From contig NZ_QLTS01000001.1 of assembly GCF_003269275.1 (NCBI RefSeq), positions 62,001 to 126,000 of the forward strand: a stretch of 64,000 nucleotides of DNA, written 5' to 3'. The notes beneath the pieces were generated by a model, which saw nothing but the letters and a program-made list of their open reading frames with translations, was not told the DNA's origin and ran no database searches. The stretch's first letter is position 1. The number at the start of each line of letters is the position of its first letter. The stretch comes from Phascolarctobacterium faecium DSM 14760 (GTDB taxonomy: Bacteria; Bacillota; Negativicutes; Acidaminococcales; Acidaminococcaceae). This document shows positions 8,659 to 17,549 of this stretch, piece by piece. Position numbers and translations under genes: made by a program.

Positions 8659-8796
8659 GAGCTTCTTCTAACTTGCAGGATTTTATAGAAATTTATCGAA
8701 TTAAACTAAGTAAGTAAAGTGGCATAGTCATTTGAAAAATGAGCTTTTATTTTTCATGATACAACTGTGTACACTCAAAAATGAGGAGGGGATCCT

Positions 8797-9771
8797 ATGA
8801 AAAAACTTTTAGCTTTTCTGATGGCGATCATGGTCTTTGCTACTATGGCAGCCGGCTGCGGCGGTGGTTCTGACAAAAAGGACGAAAAAAAACCGGCTGC
8901 GCAAAAATTCATTAATATTGCTACTGGCGGTACAGCTGGTACATATTTCCCATTGGGAGGCGCTATCGCTGACATTTTGAATAAAAATGTTCCCGGAGCT
9001 AATGCTTCAGCACAATCCACCGGTGCATCTGTAGCAAATATCAACTTGTTGCAGCAGGATAAAGTCGATATCGCTTTTGTACAAAATGACATCGCTTATT
9101 ATGCTGTTAACGGTTCAGAAATGTTCAAAGATAAAAAAGTCCCCAGTATCCAGGGCTTGGCGACTTTGTATCCTGAAACCGTACAAATCGTAACGTTGGA
9201 TAAAACTGGCGTAAAATCTCTGAACGATGTTAAAGGCAAACGCGTTGCAGTAGGTGCCGCAGGTTCCGGTACTGAAGCTAATGCCCGCCAGATCCTCGAA
9301 GCTTATGGTATCACTTATGACGATATCAAAGTCCAATACCTCTCTTTCGCAGAAGCTTCCAATGCATTAAAAGACGGCAATGTTGACGTTGCATTCGTAA
9401 CTGCAGGCCATCCGACCGCAGCTATTCAGGATATCGCGACTCAAAACCATGTAGTTTTACTGCCGGTTGACAGCGATAAAGCTGACGCTTTGATTGCAAA
9501 ATATCCTTTCTATACCAAACTTACTATTGCAGCCAAAACTTACCCGAATCAAGAAGCCGACGTTCAGGCAATCGCAGTTCGTGCTATGTTGGCAGTAACT
9601 GATAAAATGAATGCTGATACCGGCTATGCTATCACCAAAGCTATTTTCAGCAATCTCGATCGTTTGAAAGCAGCTCATTCTGTAGCTAATGCAGTTTCTA
9701 AAGCAACCGCATTGGACGGTATGTCCGTTCCTGTTAATCCGGGCGCAGAAAAATACTTGAAAGAAAAATAA
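8797..9771 (+). CDS. TAXI-family TRAP transporter solute-binding lipoprotein
   Basis: Captures an organic-acid-type solute outside the membrane and passes it to the fused TRAP permease encoded downstream. The first 21 residues are a lipoprotein signal ending in the lipobox MAAGC (Cys21), followed by a Gly/Ser/Asp/Lys linker. The mature part starts with FINIATGGTAGTYFPLGG, the hallmark of the TAXI (TRAP-associated extracytoplasmic immunogenic) family, and has GAAGSGTEANAR in the binding-pocket region. At 324 residues the length is normal. AGGAGGGG precedes the ATG. A palindromic operator candidate lies 140 bases upstream and a terminator-like hairpin lies just after the stop. The substrate cannot be read from sequence. 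Confidence 0.93.
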   Translation: MKKLLAFLMAIMVFATMAAGCGGGSDKKDEKKPAAQKFINIATGGTAGTYFPLGGAIADILNKNVPGANASAQSTGASVANINLLQQDKVDIAFVQNDIAYYAVNGSEMFKDKKVPSIQGLATLYPETVQIVTLDKTGVKSLNDVKGKRVAVGAAGSGTEANARQILEAYGITYDDIKVQYLSFAEASNALKDGNVDVAFVTAGHPTAAIQDIATQNHVVLLPVDSDKADALIAKYPFYTKLTIAAKTYPNQEADVQAIAVRAMLAVTDKMNADTGYAITKAIFSNLDRLKAAHSVANAVSKATALDGMSVPVNPGAEKYLKEK

Positions 9772-9801
9772 GAGTTAAATATTTTATATGATGAACCTGA
9801 G

Positions 9802-9839
9802 AGACCGGTTGCCGGGAACTTCCGGTAATCGGTCTTTTT
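9802..9839 (+). terminator. Internal terminator/attenuator between TAXI SBP and permease genes
   Basis: A 14-bp stem (9802-9815 with 9822-9835, two G-U pairs, loop GAACTT) ends in a run of five T. It lies 30 bases after the SBP stop, inside what would be the first codons of the next gene if that began at 9788. It probably causes partial termination so that the binding protein is made in excess over the membrane subunits. Confidence 0.8.
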
Positions 9840-9847
9840 CTAAAAAA

Positions 9848-10318
9848 ATGATTCTGATATCAGTTACTGTATTAGTTGGTTTGGGAATATTGTTTTGGTA
9901 TGCCAACCAATTAGTAGTTTCTATTAATCCCGAAGATGGATTGCCAAAACAATGTTTTACTGCAAAAAGAGGAGAAGAATGGAATATTGAATTTACCCAT
10001 TCGGTCCAGTTGACAACGGTGGAAGAATTTTTTAGAGTTGACGGTGCAGATGATCTGGTTATGACACATACTCGGTATCAATCACTGGGAGTAGGACTGC
10101 CATATTCACCTGCAGAAGGAATTTTGACTAATACTCCTGACGGTAAGTTTATCTTAAAAATGGATCGGCCTTATAAGACTGTAAAATTAAGAACTGCCGT
10201 ACAAGCAAAGCCTCGTATTATACATAAAAATAAAGTCTATGATCTTTGCGATCTATATGGACAAGGAACCTTGGTTGAAATCAAGGCAGAAAAACGTTAT
10301 CAATATTGGTTAAATTAA
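9848..10318 (+). CDS. DUF1850 protein of the TAXI TRAP operon
   Basis: A small protein with one N-terminal membrane segment (about the first 25 residues) and a soluble region containing FTHSVQLTTVEEFF, typical of DUF1850. Such proteins are regularly found between a TAXI binding protein and a fused TRAP permease, but their role is unproven. The frame is also open from ATGs at 9788 and 9791, but those codons are made of the terminator stem, so I place the start at the ATG at 9848 (156 residues). No start has a good ribosome binding site, so this remains uncertain. The permease gene follows after 28 bases. Confidence 0.72.
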   Translation: MILISVTVLVGLGILFWYANQLVVSINPEDGLPKQCFTAKRGEEWNIEFTHSVQLTTVEEFFRVDGADDLVMTHTRYQSLGVGLPYSPAEGILTNTPDGKFILKMDRPYKTVKLRTAVQAKPRIIHKNKVYDLCDLYGQGTLVEIKAEKRYQYWLN

Positions 10319-10346
10319 ATTTTGCAAAAGGGGAGGAGAGGGCAGA

Positions 10347-12296
10347 ATGAGTGAACAAGATAAAACAACTATGTCAGCAGAAGAAGTCCTGCAAAAGTTT
10401 GACAAAGAGTCTGACAAACGTAATTTAACAGGAATGTGGGACAAATTAATTTCTTTTATCTGTATTGCCTTCGCCGTTTTTCAATTGTATACCGCAACTT
10501 TCGGTGTACTTGATGCACACTTACAGAGAGCAATCCATTTGGCATTTGGATTTTCTTTGATTTATCTGCTGTATCCCGGCAGGAAAAACTGGTCCAGATC
10601 TGTAATGCATCCGCTTGATGTTATTTTCGCTGTTCTAAGTGTTGCCAGTGCACTTTATATCGTAATTTTTTACGACGAACTTGTTTTAAGAGCCGGTATG
10701 AATACTGAATTTGATTTCAGTATCGCTTTTATCGGTACATTGCTTCTGTTTGAAGCAGCTCGCCGTGTTGTCGGCTGGCCGATGCTTACAGTTGCACTGT
10801 TTTTTATGTTTTATGCTTTTGCCGGCCCGTATATGCCGGGGATTCTGGCACATCGCGGAGTTGGTGTGCAGGAGATGTTCGATCATCTTTTCTTTACCAC
10901 AGAAGGTATTTTTGGTACTCCGCTTGGCGTATCTTCAACATTTATTTATCTCTTTATCTTATTTGGTTCCTATTTGGAAGCTACGGGTTTGGGCAAGTTG
11001 TTTATCGACCTGGCTAACGCTGTTGCCGGCTGGGCCGCAGGCGGACCTGCCAAGGTTGCCGTATTATCATCTGGTTTGATGGGCACAGTATCAGGCAGCT
11101 CTGTTGCTAACGTAGCCGGTACAGGCGCCTTTACGATTCCGATGATGAAGAAATTAGGTTATCGTCCTGCTTTTGCAGGCGCGGTAGAAGCTGCTGCTTC
11201 TACTGGCGGACAGCTGATGCCTCCTGTTATGGGTGCGGCTGCATTCTTGATGGCTGAATTTGTCGGAGTCCCTTATATCGAAGTTGTTAAAGCTGCCGTC
11301 ATTCCGGCGCTGTTATATTACATTGGTGTTTGGATAGGCGTACATTATGAAGCTAAAAAGTTTGGGCTTAAAGGGACGCCGCGTGATCAATTACCTAAGT
11401 TTGGTAAACTGTTTATGGAAAAAGGCCATTTGATTTTACCGCTGGCGATCATCGTTTACTTGTTGGTATCCGGTTATACGCCGATGCGTGCTGCTTTGTG
11501 GGCGATTGGTCTTACTCTGATCTGTTCCTGCCTCAGAAAATCTACACGTATCAGCTTTGGTGATGTAGTCAAAGGCTTGATCGAAGGTTCTAAAGGTGTT
11601 CTCGGTGTTTTGATTGCCTGTGCTACAGCCGGAGTCATTATCGGTGTTGTAACCAAAACAGGCGTTGGCCTTAAATTGGCTACGGCACTGCTGGATCTTG
11701 CAGGTGGACACTTATTGCCGGCAATGTTCTTTACAATGATCACGTCTTTGATCCTTGGTATGGGCGTTCCGACTACTGCTAACTATGTTATTACATCTAC
11801 GATTGCTGCTCCTGCTTTGGTGCAGATGGATGTTCCTGTTTTGGCAGCGCATATGTTTGCCTTCTACTTTGGTATCGTTGCGGACGTAACTCCTCCGGTT
11901 GCTTTGGCTGCTTATGCTGGTGCCGGTATCTCCGGTGCCGATCCAATGAAGGCAGGTTTTGCAGCAGCAAAATTGGCAATAGCGGCTTTTATCGTTCCGT
12001 ATATTTTTGTTCTGGCACCTGAACTGCTTATGATTGATGCAACTCCATTTACGATCACTTTTGCCTGTGCAACGGCGATTATCGGCATGTGGGGCGTATC
12101 TGTCGCCATGATTGGGTTCTGTCAGTCCAAGCTCAGCTTTTTGCAAAGACTGCTGTTCTTTGTTGGCGGCTTAAATATGATTATTCCTGGCGCTGTTACT
12201 GATGCTATTGGCGTAGCAATTCTTGCAGTTGCTTTCTTCTGGCAGCGCATGAATAAAAATAAAGGTCCTATCGAAAACCATGGTGAGGATCTGTAA
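10347..12296 (+). CDS. TRAP transporter fused permease (4TM/12TM)
   Basis: The 649-residue integral membrane subunit joins the small (DctQ-like, roughly residues 35-170) and large (DctM-like, from about 180) TRAP permease domains in one chain, as is normal for TAXI systems. Family motifs in the large domain include GLMGTVSGSSVANV, GGQLMPPVMGA and GMGVPTTANY. It uses an ion gradient to import the solute delivered by the TAXI lipoprotein. The ATG is preceded by GGGGAGGAGAGG. The operon is SBP-DUF1850-permease and ends in a strong terminator nine bases after the stop. Confidence 0.94.
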   Translation: MSEQDKTTMSAEEVLQKFDKESDKRNLTGMWDKLISFICIAFAVFQLYTATFGVLDAHLQRAIHLAFGFSLIYLLYPGRKNWSRSVMHPLDVIFAVLSVASALYIVIFYDELVLRAGMNTEFDFSIAFIGTLLLFEAARRVVGWPMLTVALFFMFYAFAGPYMPGILAHRGVGVQEMFDHLFFTTEGIFGTPLGVSSTFIYLFILFGSYLEATGLGKLFIDLANAVAGWAAGGPAKVAVLSSGLMGTVSGSSVANVAGTGAFTIPMMKKLGYRPAFAGAVEAAASTGGQLMPPVMGAAAFLMAEFVGVPYIEVVKAAVIPALLYYIGVWIGVHYEAKKFGLKGTPRDQLPKFGKLFMEKGHLILPLAIIVYLLVSGYTPMRAALWAIGLTLICSCLRKSTRISFGDVVKGLIEGSKGVLGVLIACATAGVIIGVVTKTGVGLKLATALLDLAGGHLLPAMFFTMITSLILGMGVPTTANYVITSTIAAPALVQMDVPVLAAHMFAFYFGIVADVTPPVALAAYAGAGISGADPMKAGFAAAKLAIAAFIVPYIFVLAPELLMIDATPFTITFACATAIIGMWGVSVAMIGFCQSKLSFLQRLLFFVGGLNMIIPGAVTDAIGVAILAVAFFWQRMNKNKGPIENHGEDL

Positions 12297-12304
12297 GAGC
12301 TTCA

Positions 12305-12339
12305 AACAAGCATACCTTTTAAGGTATGCTTGTTTTTTT
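12305..12339 (+). terminator. Terminator of the TRAP operon
   Basis: A 12-bp perfect stem (12305-12316 with 12323-12334, loop TTTTAA) is followed by a T run, directly after the permease stop. Confidence 0.93.
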
Positions 12340-12394
12340 ATGTTCAGTTCACTGAATCTTTACAATAAAAATTTATTGATAATTGATTAAACAT

Positions 12395-12423
12395 TTGTTT
12401 TTCTGCATTATTTAATGTATAAT
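12395..12423 (+). promoter_or_regulatory. Sigma-A-type promoter for the rnj-ftsK operon
   Basis: TTGTTT (12395-12400) and a perfect TATAAT (12418-12423) are separated by 17 bases, about 100 bases upstream of the RNase J start. The leader between them and the gene is AT-rich with no other obvious structure. Confidence 0.75.
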
Positions 12424-12520
12424 ATACCGTAGAGTAGGTGTGCGGTTAATAGATTTTATTACTAGAGGTCTAAATACTTGTACGGAAATAAATTAAAAAA
12501 ATTTTGGAGGTGTATTTTTT

Positions 12521-14185
12521 TTGAGTAAAATACAAAGTAAATTAAATATTATTCCCTTGGGCGGATTGGGGGAGATCGGTAAGAACATGACGGTATTCCG
12601 TTATGGCGACGATATAATTCTCGTTGATGCCGGCTTGATGTTCCCTGAAGATGATATGCTGGGAATCGATCTTGTTATTCCTGATATTACTTATTTAGTG
12701 GAGAACAAAGACAAGGTTAAAGCTATCTTCCTGACTCATGGGCACGAAGATCATATAGGTGCTTTGCCGTATGTTATGAAACAGATCGGCGCTCCTGTTT
12801 ACGGAACTGCTTTGACTTTAGGTATTCTTCAGGGAAGATTGAAAGAAAACGGGGTCAGCTCTGAAGCATGCAAAATTATCAAACCTGGAGATAAAATTCA
12901 CGCAGGAAATTTCAAAGTGGAATTTATACGTGTCAACCATAGTATTCCAGATGCAGTTGCATTGGCGATCCATACTCCTATTGGTATTATCATTCATACC
13001 GGTGATTTCAAATTTGACCAGACTCCTGTAGATGGACAGGTAACTGAATTTAATAAATTCGCAGAGTTCGGTGATCAGGGTGTACTGGCTTTAATGGCTG
13101 ACAGTACCAATGCCGAACGCCCCGGTTATACGCAAAGTGAAAAAATAGTCGGGCAGACTTTTGATGATGAATTCCGTTATGCCAAAAACCGTATTATTGT
13201 CGCTACCTTCTCGTCAAACGTACATCGTATCCAGCAGGTAGTTGACAGCGCTGTTCGTTATAAACGTAAAGTAGCAGTTATCGGGCGCAGCATGGTAAAT
13301 GTAGTAAATATTTCCATGGAATTAGGGTATTTAAAAATACCTGAAGGCGTACTGATCGACATTGATGAGAGCAACAACTATACTCCTGATAAGATAGTTA
13401 TCATTACTACCGGCAGCCAGGGAGAGCCTATGTCTGCTTTAACAAGAATGGCTATGTCCGATCATAAAAAAGTTGATATTGTTCCCGGAGACACTGTTAT
13501 TATTTCCGCAACACCTATTCCAGGCAATGAAAAGCTGGTTTCCAGAACAATAGACCACTTGTATAAACTTGGTGCCGATGTTATTTATGAAAAAAGCAAT
13601 GGTGTACACGTTTCAGGTCATGCCAGTCAGGAAGAAATCAAAATGATGCACAATCTGGTGCGTCCTAAATTTTTCATTCCTGTGCATGGCGAATACAGGC
13701 ATTTGATCAAGCATGCACAGCTTGCAGGCAGTCTGGGTATGCCGCGCGAGAATATCGTCGTAGGCGAAAACGGTTCGATCATTGAATTGACACGCAATAG
13801 TATTGGTATCAATGGCCGCGTTCCTTCCGGAAAAGTACTTGTAGACGGACTCGGCGTAGGTGATGTTGGCAATATCGTTCTGCGTGACCGCAGACAGCTG
13901 TCCCAGGATGGTATCATGATAGTTGTCGTTACTATCGATAAGGATACCTGCACTGTAGTTTCCGGTCCGGATATAGTTTCTCGCGGCTTTGTTTATGTGC
14001 GTGAAGCAGAGGGCTTGATGGAAACTGCTAAAGAGAAAGTTCAGCAGGCTCTTGATAAATGCGAACAGAGCAATGTTTCTGAATGGTCTGTTATAAAATC
14101 TGCTGTCCGCGATTCACTTGGCAGATTTTTATACGAAAAAACACGCAGAAGACCAATGATTTTGCCTATTATAATGGAGATCTAA
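12521..14185 (+). CDS. rnj: Ribonuclease J
   Basis: A metallo-beta-lactamase/beta-CASP ribonuclease that degrades and matures RNA with 5'-exo and endo activity, in the cytosol. The metal-binding motif HGHEDH is at residues 73-78, followed by HSIPDA and HTGDFKFD; the beta-CASP region contains GTGSQGEP-like and SGHAS motifs. 554 residues is the usual length. The start is TTG with GGAGGTG upstream; no ATG is better placed. ftsK follows closely (about 20 bases), so the two are likely one transcript from the promoter at 12395-12423. Confidence 0.95.
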   Translation: MSKIQSKLNIIPLGGLGEIGKNMTVFRYGDDIILVDAGLMFPEDDMLGIDLVIPDITYLVENKDKVKAIFLTHGHEDHIGALPYVMKQIGAPVYGTALTLGILQGRLKENGVSSEACKIIKPGDKIHAGNFKVEFIRVNHSIPDAVALAIHTPIGIIIHTGDFKFDQTPVDGQVTEFNKFAEFGDQGVLALMADSTNAERPGYTQSEKIVGQTFDDEFRYAKNRIIVATFSSNVHRIQQVVDSAVRYKRKVAVIGRSMVNVVNISMELGYLKIPEGVLIDIDESNNYTPDKIVIITTGSQGEPMSALTRMAMSDHKKVDIVPGDTVIISATPIPGNEKLVSRTIDHLYKLGADVIYEKSNGVHVSGHASQEEIKMMHNLVRPKFFIPVHGEYRHLIKHAQLAGSLGMPRENIVVGENGSIIELTRNSIGINGRVPSGKVLVDGLGVGDVGNIVLRDRRQLSQDGIMIVVVTIDKDTCTVVSGPDIVSRGFVYVREAEGLMETAKEKVQQALDKCEQSNVSEWSVIKSAVRDSLGRFLYEKTRRRPMILPIIMEI

Positions 14186-14207
14186 TGTTGTAAATGAGGT
14201 GCCTAAT

Positions 14208-16652
14208 TTGAGAAGAACCAAAGCAGAACGTACGGAACAACAGAATAACAGTCGTTTGGAAATAAGCGGCGTTCTTTTGCTTGCGTTAGGATGTTTTGCA
14301 GCAGCAGCTTATTTTGGGCTTCCTACAGGAACAATAGGTGCTTTTATAGATAAAGTTATGAACTATACTTTAGGTAAAGGGGCATTTTTGTTTCCGCTCG
14401 CATGCATAGTTCTTGGTATCAGATTTTCTTTTTCCCACAAGGGAATTGGTTTTTCAAAAAAAGGATTAGCCCTAACATTATTGATGCTGTGCCTTTTAGG
14501 CACAGCTCATCATGTTTTTGTACCTGTAGGGGAAGAGCTGGTTCCTGAACAGCTTAAAGAAGGTGGCGGTCTATTGGGCGGAGCTTTTCTTTTAGCATTA
14601 AGACGTCTGTCAGGAACAGCTGGAGCATTGATAATTTTGATTGCAGGTATCATCTGCAGCGTTTTATTAACGGGGAAATTGTCTTTAAAGGCTTCGGCAG
14701 AAACAGCTGGTAGAAAAGCTAAAAATATTGTAACTTATCAAAATTCAGATAATGAAACTACTGCTGAAACTTCTGATTTTAAGAATATGGAAGTTTTGAA
14801 CACTGTTAATCCTTACAACAGTGATGATTTTGCAGGCTTTACTTCAGGAATCAAAAAAGAAAGCCAGTTTAAACAGATCATTCGAAAAGCTGTTGGCAAA
14901 AATGAAAGTAAAGCTGAAGATGAAGAAGCGTTTTTTGATGATGAACAGCCATTTATCGAAGAATTTCCTGTTGCTGAGAAAAATGAGCCTCATATTATTA
15001 CAAGGCCGATTATAGATTTTAATAAACCAAAGGAAACAGCAGTACAAATGCCAGAGCATGATTTTCTTAATCCTTACAAAAATCAGAATCCTGGCGATAT
15101 AAAGATCATTGATACTGCTGATAAAAATATTTCTGCTGCCAACCCGGCTCCTAAAAAGGCTGTCAGTGAAAAAGTAAAAACAGAAACTCTGCCGGCAGCA
15201 GAAGCAAGTACATACTTGTTTCCACCTTTGGAGTTACTTAATCCTCCGTATGTTTCCAAAGATAAGCATACCGAAGAGGATATCAGAGAACAATGTGCTA
15301 TTTTAGAACAGACACTTGAAGATTTCCGCGTTCGCGCCAGCGTCGTCGCTGTTACCCGCGGTCCTTCCGTCACCAGATTTGAACTGGAACCTGCTCCTGG
15401 CGTTAAAGTAAGTTCAGTAGTAAACTTAGCAGACGATATAGCGCTCAAACTTGCCGCCTCAGGTGTTCGCATTGAGGCGCCGATACCAGGCAAAGCTGCC
15501 ATCGGTATTGAAGTCCCGAACCGAAAAAATGATCCGGTATTTTTCAGGGAGGTAGTCGACTGCGATTTAGTTCGTAAAACAGAGTCAAAACTTTGTGTAG
15601 GTCTTGGCAAGGATATCAGTGGTAATATTATTACGGTAGACCTTTCTAAAATGCCTCATATGCTTGTTGCCGGTTCTACCGGTTCCGGTAAATCTGTATG
15701 TATCAACACGATCATTGCCGGTATTTTATACAAAGCCCGTCCTGAAGAAGTCAAAATGATTTTAGTTGACCCTAAGGTTGTTGAACTTTCTAATTATAAT
15801 GGTATTCCGCATTTACTGACTCCTGTTGTTACTGATTCCAAAAAAGCTGCTTCAGCTTTACATTGGGCTGTTGCCGAGATGGAACGCCGTTACAAGGCTT
15901 TTGCTGATAATCATGTGCGGGAAATCAATAGCTATAATGCACAGGCCGCGGAAAAAATGCCCTTTATCGTAATTATTATTGACGAATTAGCAGATTTGAT
16001 GATGGTGGCTAAAGTAGATGTAGAAGATGCTATTCTGCGTTTGGCTCAAAAAGCCCGCGCAGCTGGTATCCATCTTATTTTGGCAACTCAGCGTCCGTCT
16101 GTTGATGTTATCACAGGAATTGTAAAAGCAAACATTCCTTCACGTATTGCTTTTGCTGTTTCTTCACAGACCGATTCCCGTACTATTTTGGATATGGGCG
16201 GTGCTGAAAAGCTATTGGGCAAAGGCGATATGCTTTTTTATCCTATCGGTACAAATAAACCTGTACGTGTACAAGGTGCTTTTGTGAGTGATGGAGAATT
16301 AAATAAGATTGTTGATTTTATCAAGAAGCAATCCATACCAGTCGAATATTCAGAAGAAGTTACTCAGCAGGTGTTAGAAAGTGATACTAAAGGTTCTAAC
16401 GCAGCATCTGAAAATGGCAACGATCTGATGAGTGACGAACTTTTTGAAGATGCAGTCCGTTTAGTCATGGATACTGGTCAGGCATCTTCTTCAATGCTGC
16501 AGCGTAAATTTAGAATTGGTTATACGCGTGCTGCACGCTTAGTTGATTGTATGGAAGAACTTGGTATCGTAGGTCAGTCTGTTGGCAGCAAACCCCGCGA
16601 ATTAATTATGTCGCGTCATGAAATAGAAGAACGTTTTTTTACAGCGCAATAA
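14208..16652 (+). CDS. ftsK: FtsK/SpoIIIE DNA translocase
   Basis: Membrane-anchored hexameric motor that pumps chromosome ends through the division septum and, in many bacteria, activates XerCD recombination at dif. Four or so N-terminal membrane segments (first 160 residues) are followed by an acidic, low-complexity linker and the motor domain with Walker A GSTGSGKS and Walker B IIIDELADLMM. A winged-helix gamma domain, which reads polar DNA motifs, is at the C-terminus (QASSSMLQRKFRIGYTRAA). TTG at 14208 is preferred over GTG at 14199 because GAGGTG lies six bases before the TTG. The dif-like site that it would act on is 12 kb away in this same window. Confidence 0.94.
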   Translation: MRRTKAERTEQQNNSRLEISGVLLLALGCFAAAAYFGLPTGTIGAFIDKVMNYTLGKGAFLFPLACIVLGIRFSFSHKGIGFSKKGLALTLLMLCLLGTAHHVFVPVGEELVPEQLKEGGGLLGGAFLLALRRLSGTAGALIILIAGIICSVLLTGKLSLKASAETAGRKAKNIVTYQNSDNETTAETSDFKNMEVLNTVNPYNSDDFAGFTSGIKKESQFKQIIRKAVGKNESKAEDEEAFFDDEQPFIEEFPVAEKNEPHIITRPIIDFNKPKETAVQMPEHDFLNPYKNQNPGDIKIIDTADKNISAANPAPKKAVSEKVKTETLPAAEASTYLFPPLELLNPPYVSKDKHTEEDIREQCAILEQTLEDFRVRASVVAVTRGPSVTRFELEPAPGVKVSSVVNLADDIALKLAASGVRIEAPIPGKAAIGIEVPNRKNDPVFFREVVDCDLVRKTESKLCVGLGKDISGNIITVDLSKMPHMLVAGSTGSGKSVCINTIIAGILYKARPEEVKMILVDPKVVELSNYNGIPHLLTPVVTDSKKAASALHWAVAEMERRYKAFADNHVREINSYNAQAAEKMPFIVIIIDELADLMMVAKVDVEDAILRLAQKARAAGIHLILATQRPSVDVITGIVKANIPSRIAFAVSSQTDSRTILDMGGAEKLLGKGDMLFYPIGTNKPVRVQGAFVSDGELNKIVDFIKKQSIPVEYSEEVTQQVLESDTKGSNAASENGNDLMSDELFEDAVRLVMDTGQASSSMLQRKFRIGYTRAARLVDCMEELGIVGQSVGSKPRELIMSRHEIEERFFTAQ

Positions 16653-16676
16653 AGTATGATAGAGGAGGGTAAGCTT

Positions 16677-17528
16677 ATGGATAATATAGGAGAAATTCTA
16701 AAAAATACCAGACTTGATAAAGGACTTTCTTTAGAGCAGGTAGAAGAAGCTACCAGTATCCGAAAAATCTATCTAGCGGCTATTGAAACAGGTGACTACG
16801 CTAAAATTCCAGGTGATGTTTTTACTAAAGGAATAATACGCACCTATGGTAATTATCTGGGGCTCAACGGTCCAGAATTAGTTACGCTTTACAAAGCTGC
16901 TTGTGCAGGTGTTGATCCAGAAGAAATAAAACCTGCTGAAATCCGTACAACTTCTAAAATAAGTGTTGCTCCTCATCTAAAACCGCAAAAAAATTCTTCG
17001 AATATTTTTACTTATCTGCTGTCATTTGTGTTGTTAGTTATAATTGCTGCTGCCGGTTATATTTTCTTATTCAGCAGCAGTGATCAGCCGGAAAATATTG
17101 TGACACCAAAACAATCAGCTTTAAGTGATGATACTGCCAAAAGCAATGAAATACCTGAGCAGGAAAAAGCAAAAATAGAAGCAGATGCAAAAAAAGCCAA
17201 AGAACGCGCTGAACAAGCGGCTGCTGCTAAAGCACAGAAAACGCCTGCTGACAATAAGCAAGTACAGCAGAAGCAGCAAGCTGTTCCTGATAAAAACAAT
17301 CTAAATCTCTATATGTTTTGTAATGACAGATGCTGGGTAGAAGTTACTGTAGATGGAGAAAAAGTTTTTGAAGGAACTTTAGTAAGCAATCAGGAAAAAA
17401 ACTTCTCTGCTGATAAAAAAATTATTGTAAAATATGGCAACATCAAGGCAATGCAGATTGCTGTTAACGGAAAGCCTGCTCCAGCTGAAAAAGTTGATGG
17501 AGTTGTCATTAAAGAATATAAGAAATAA
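16677..17528 (+). CDS. RodZ-like helix-turn-helix membrane protein
   Basis: A 283-residue single-pass membrane protein: an N-terminal Xre-type HTH (IGEILKNTRLDKGLSLEQVEEAT), a transmembrane helix near residues 115-135, an Ala/Lys/Gln-rich coiled linker, and a C-terminal DUF4115 beta domain (WVEVTVDGEKVFEG). This is the layout of RodZ, which links MreB to the cell wall elongation machinery. The start at 16677 has AGGAGGG seven bases upstream; an upstream in-frame ATG has no such signal. It sits between ftsK and ygiQ, an arrangement common in Firmicutes. Confidence 0.85.
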   Translation: MDNIGEILKNTRLDKGLSLEQVEEATSIRKIYLAAIETGDYAKIPGDVFTKGIIRTYGNYLGLNGPELVTLYKAACAGVDPEEIKPAEIRTTSKISVAPHLKPQKNSSNIFTYLLSFVLLVIIAAAGYIFLFSSSDQPENIVTPKQSALSDDTAKSNEIPEQEKAKIEADAKKAKERAEQAAAAKAQKTPADNKQVQQKQQAVPDKNNLNLYMFCNDRCWVEVTVDGEKVFEGTLVSNQEKNFSADKKIIVKYGNIKAMQIAVNGKPAPAEKVDGVVIKEYKK

Positions 17529-17549
17529 TATCGGAGGCCATAAATCCTA

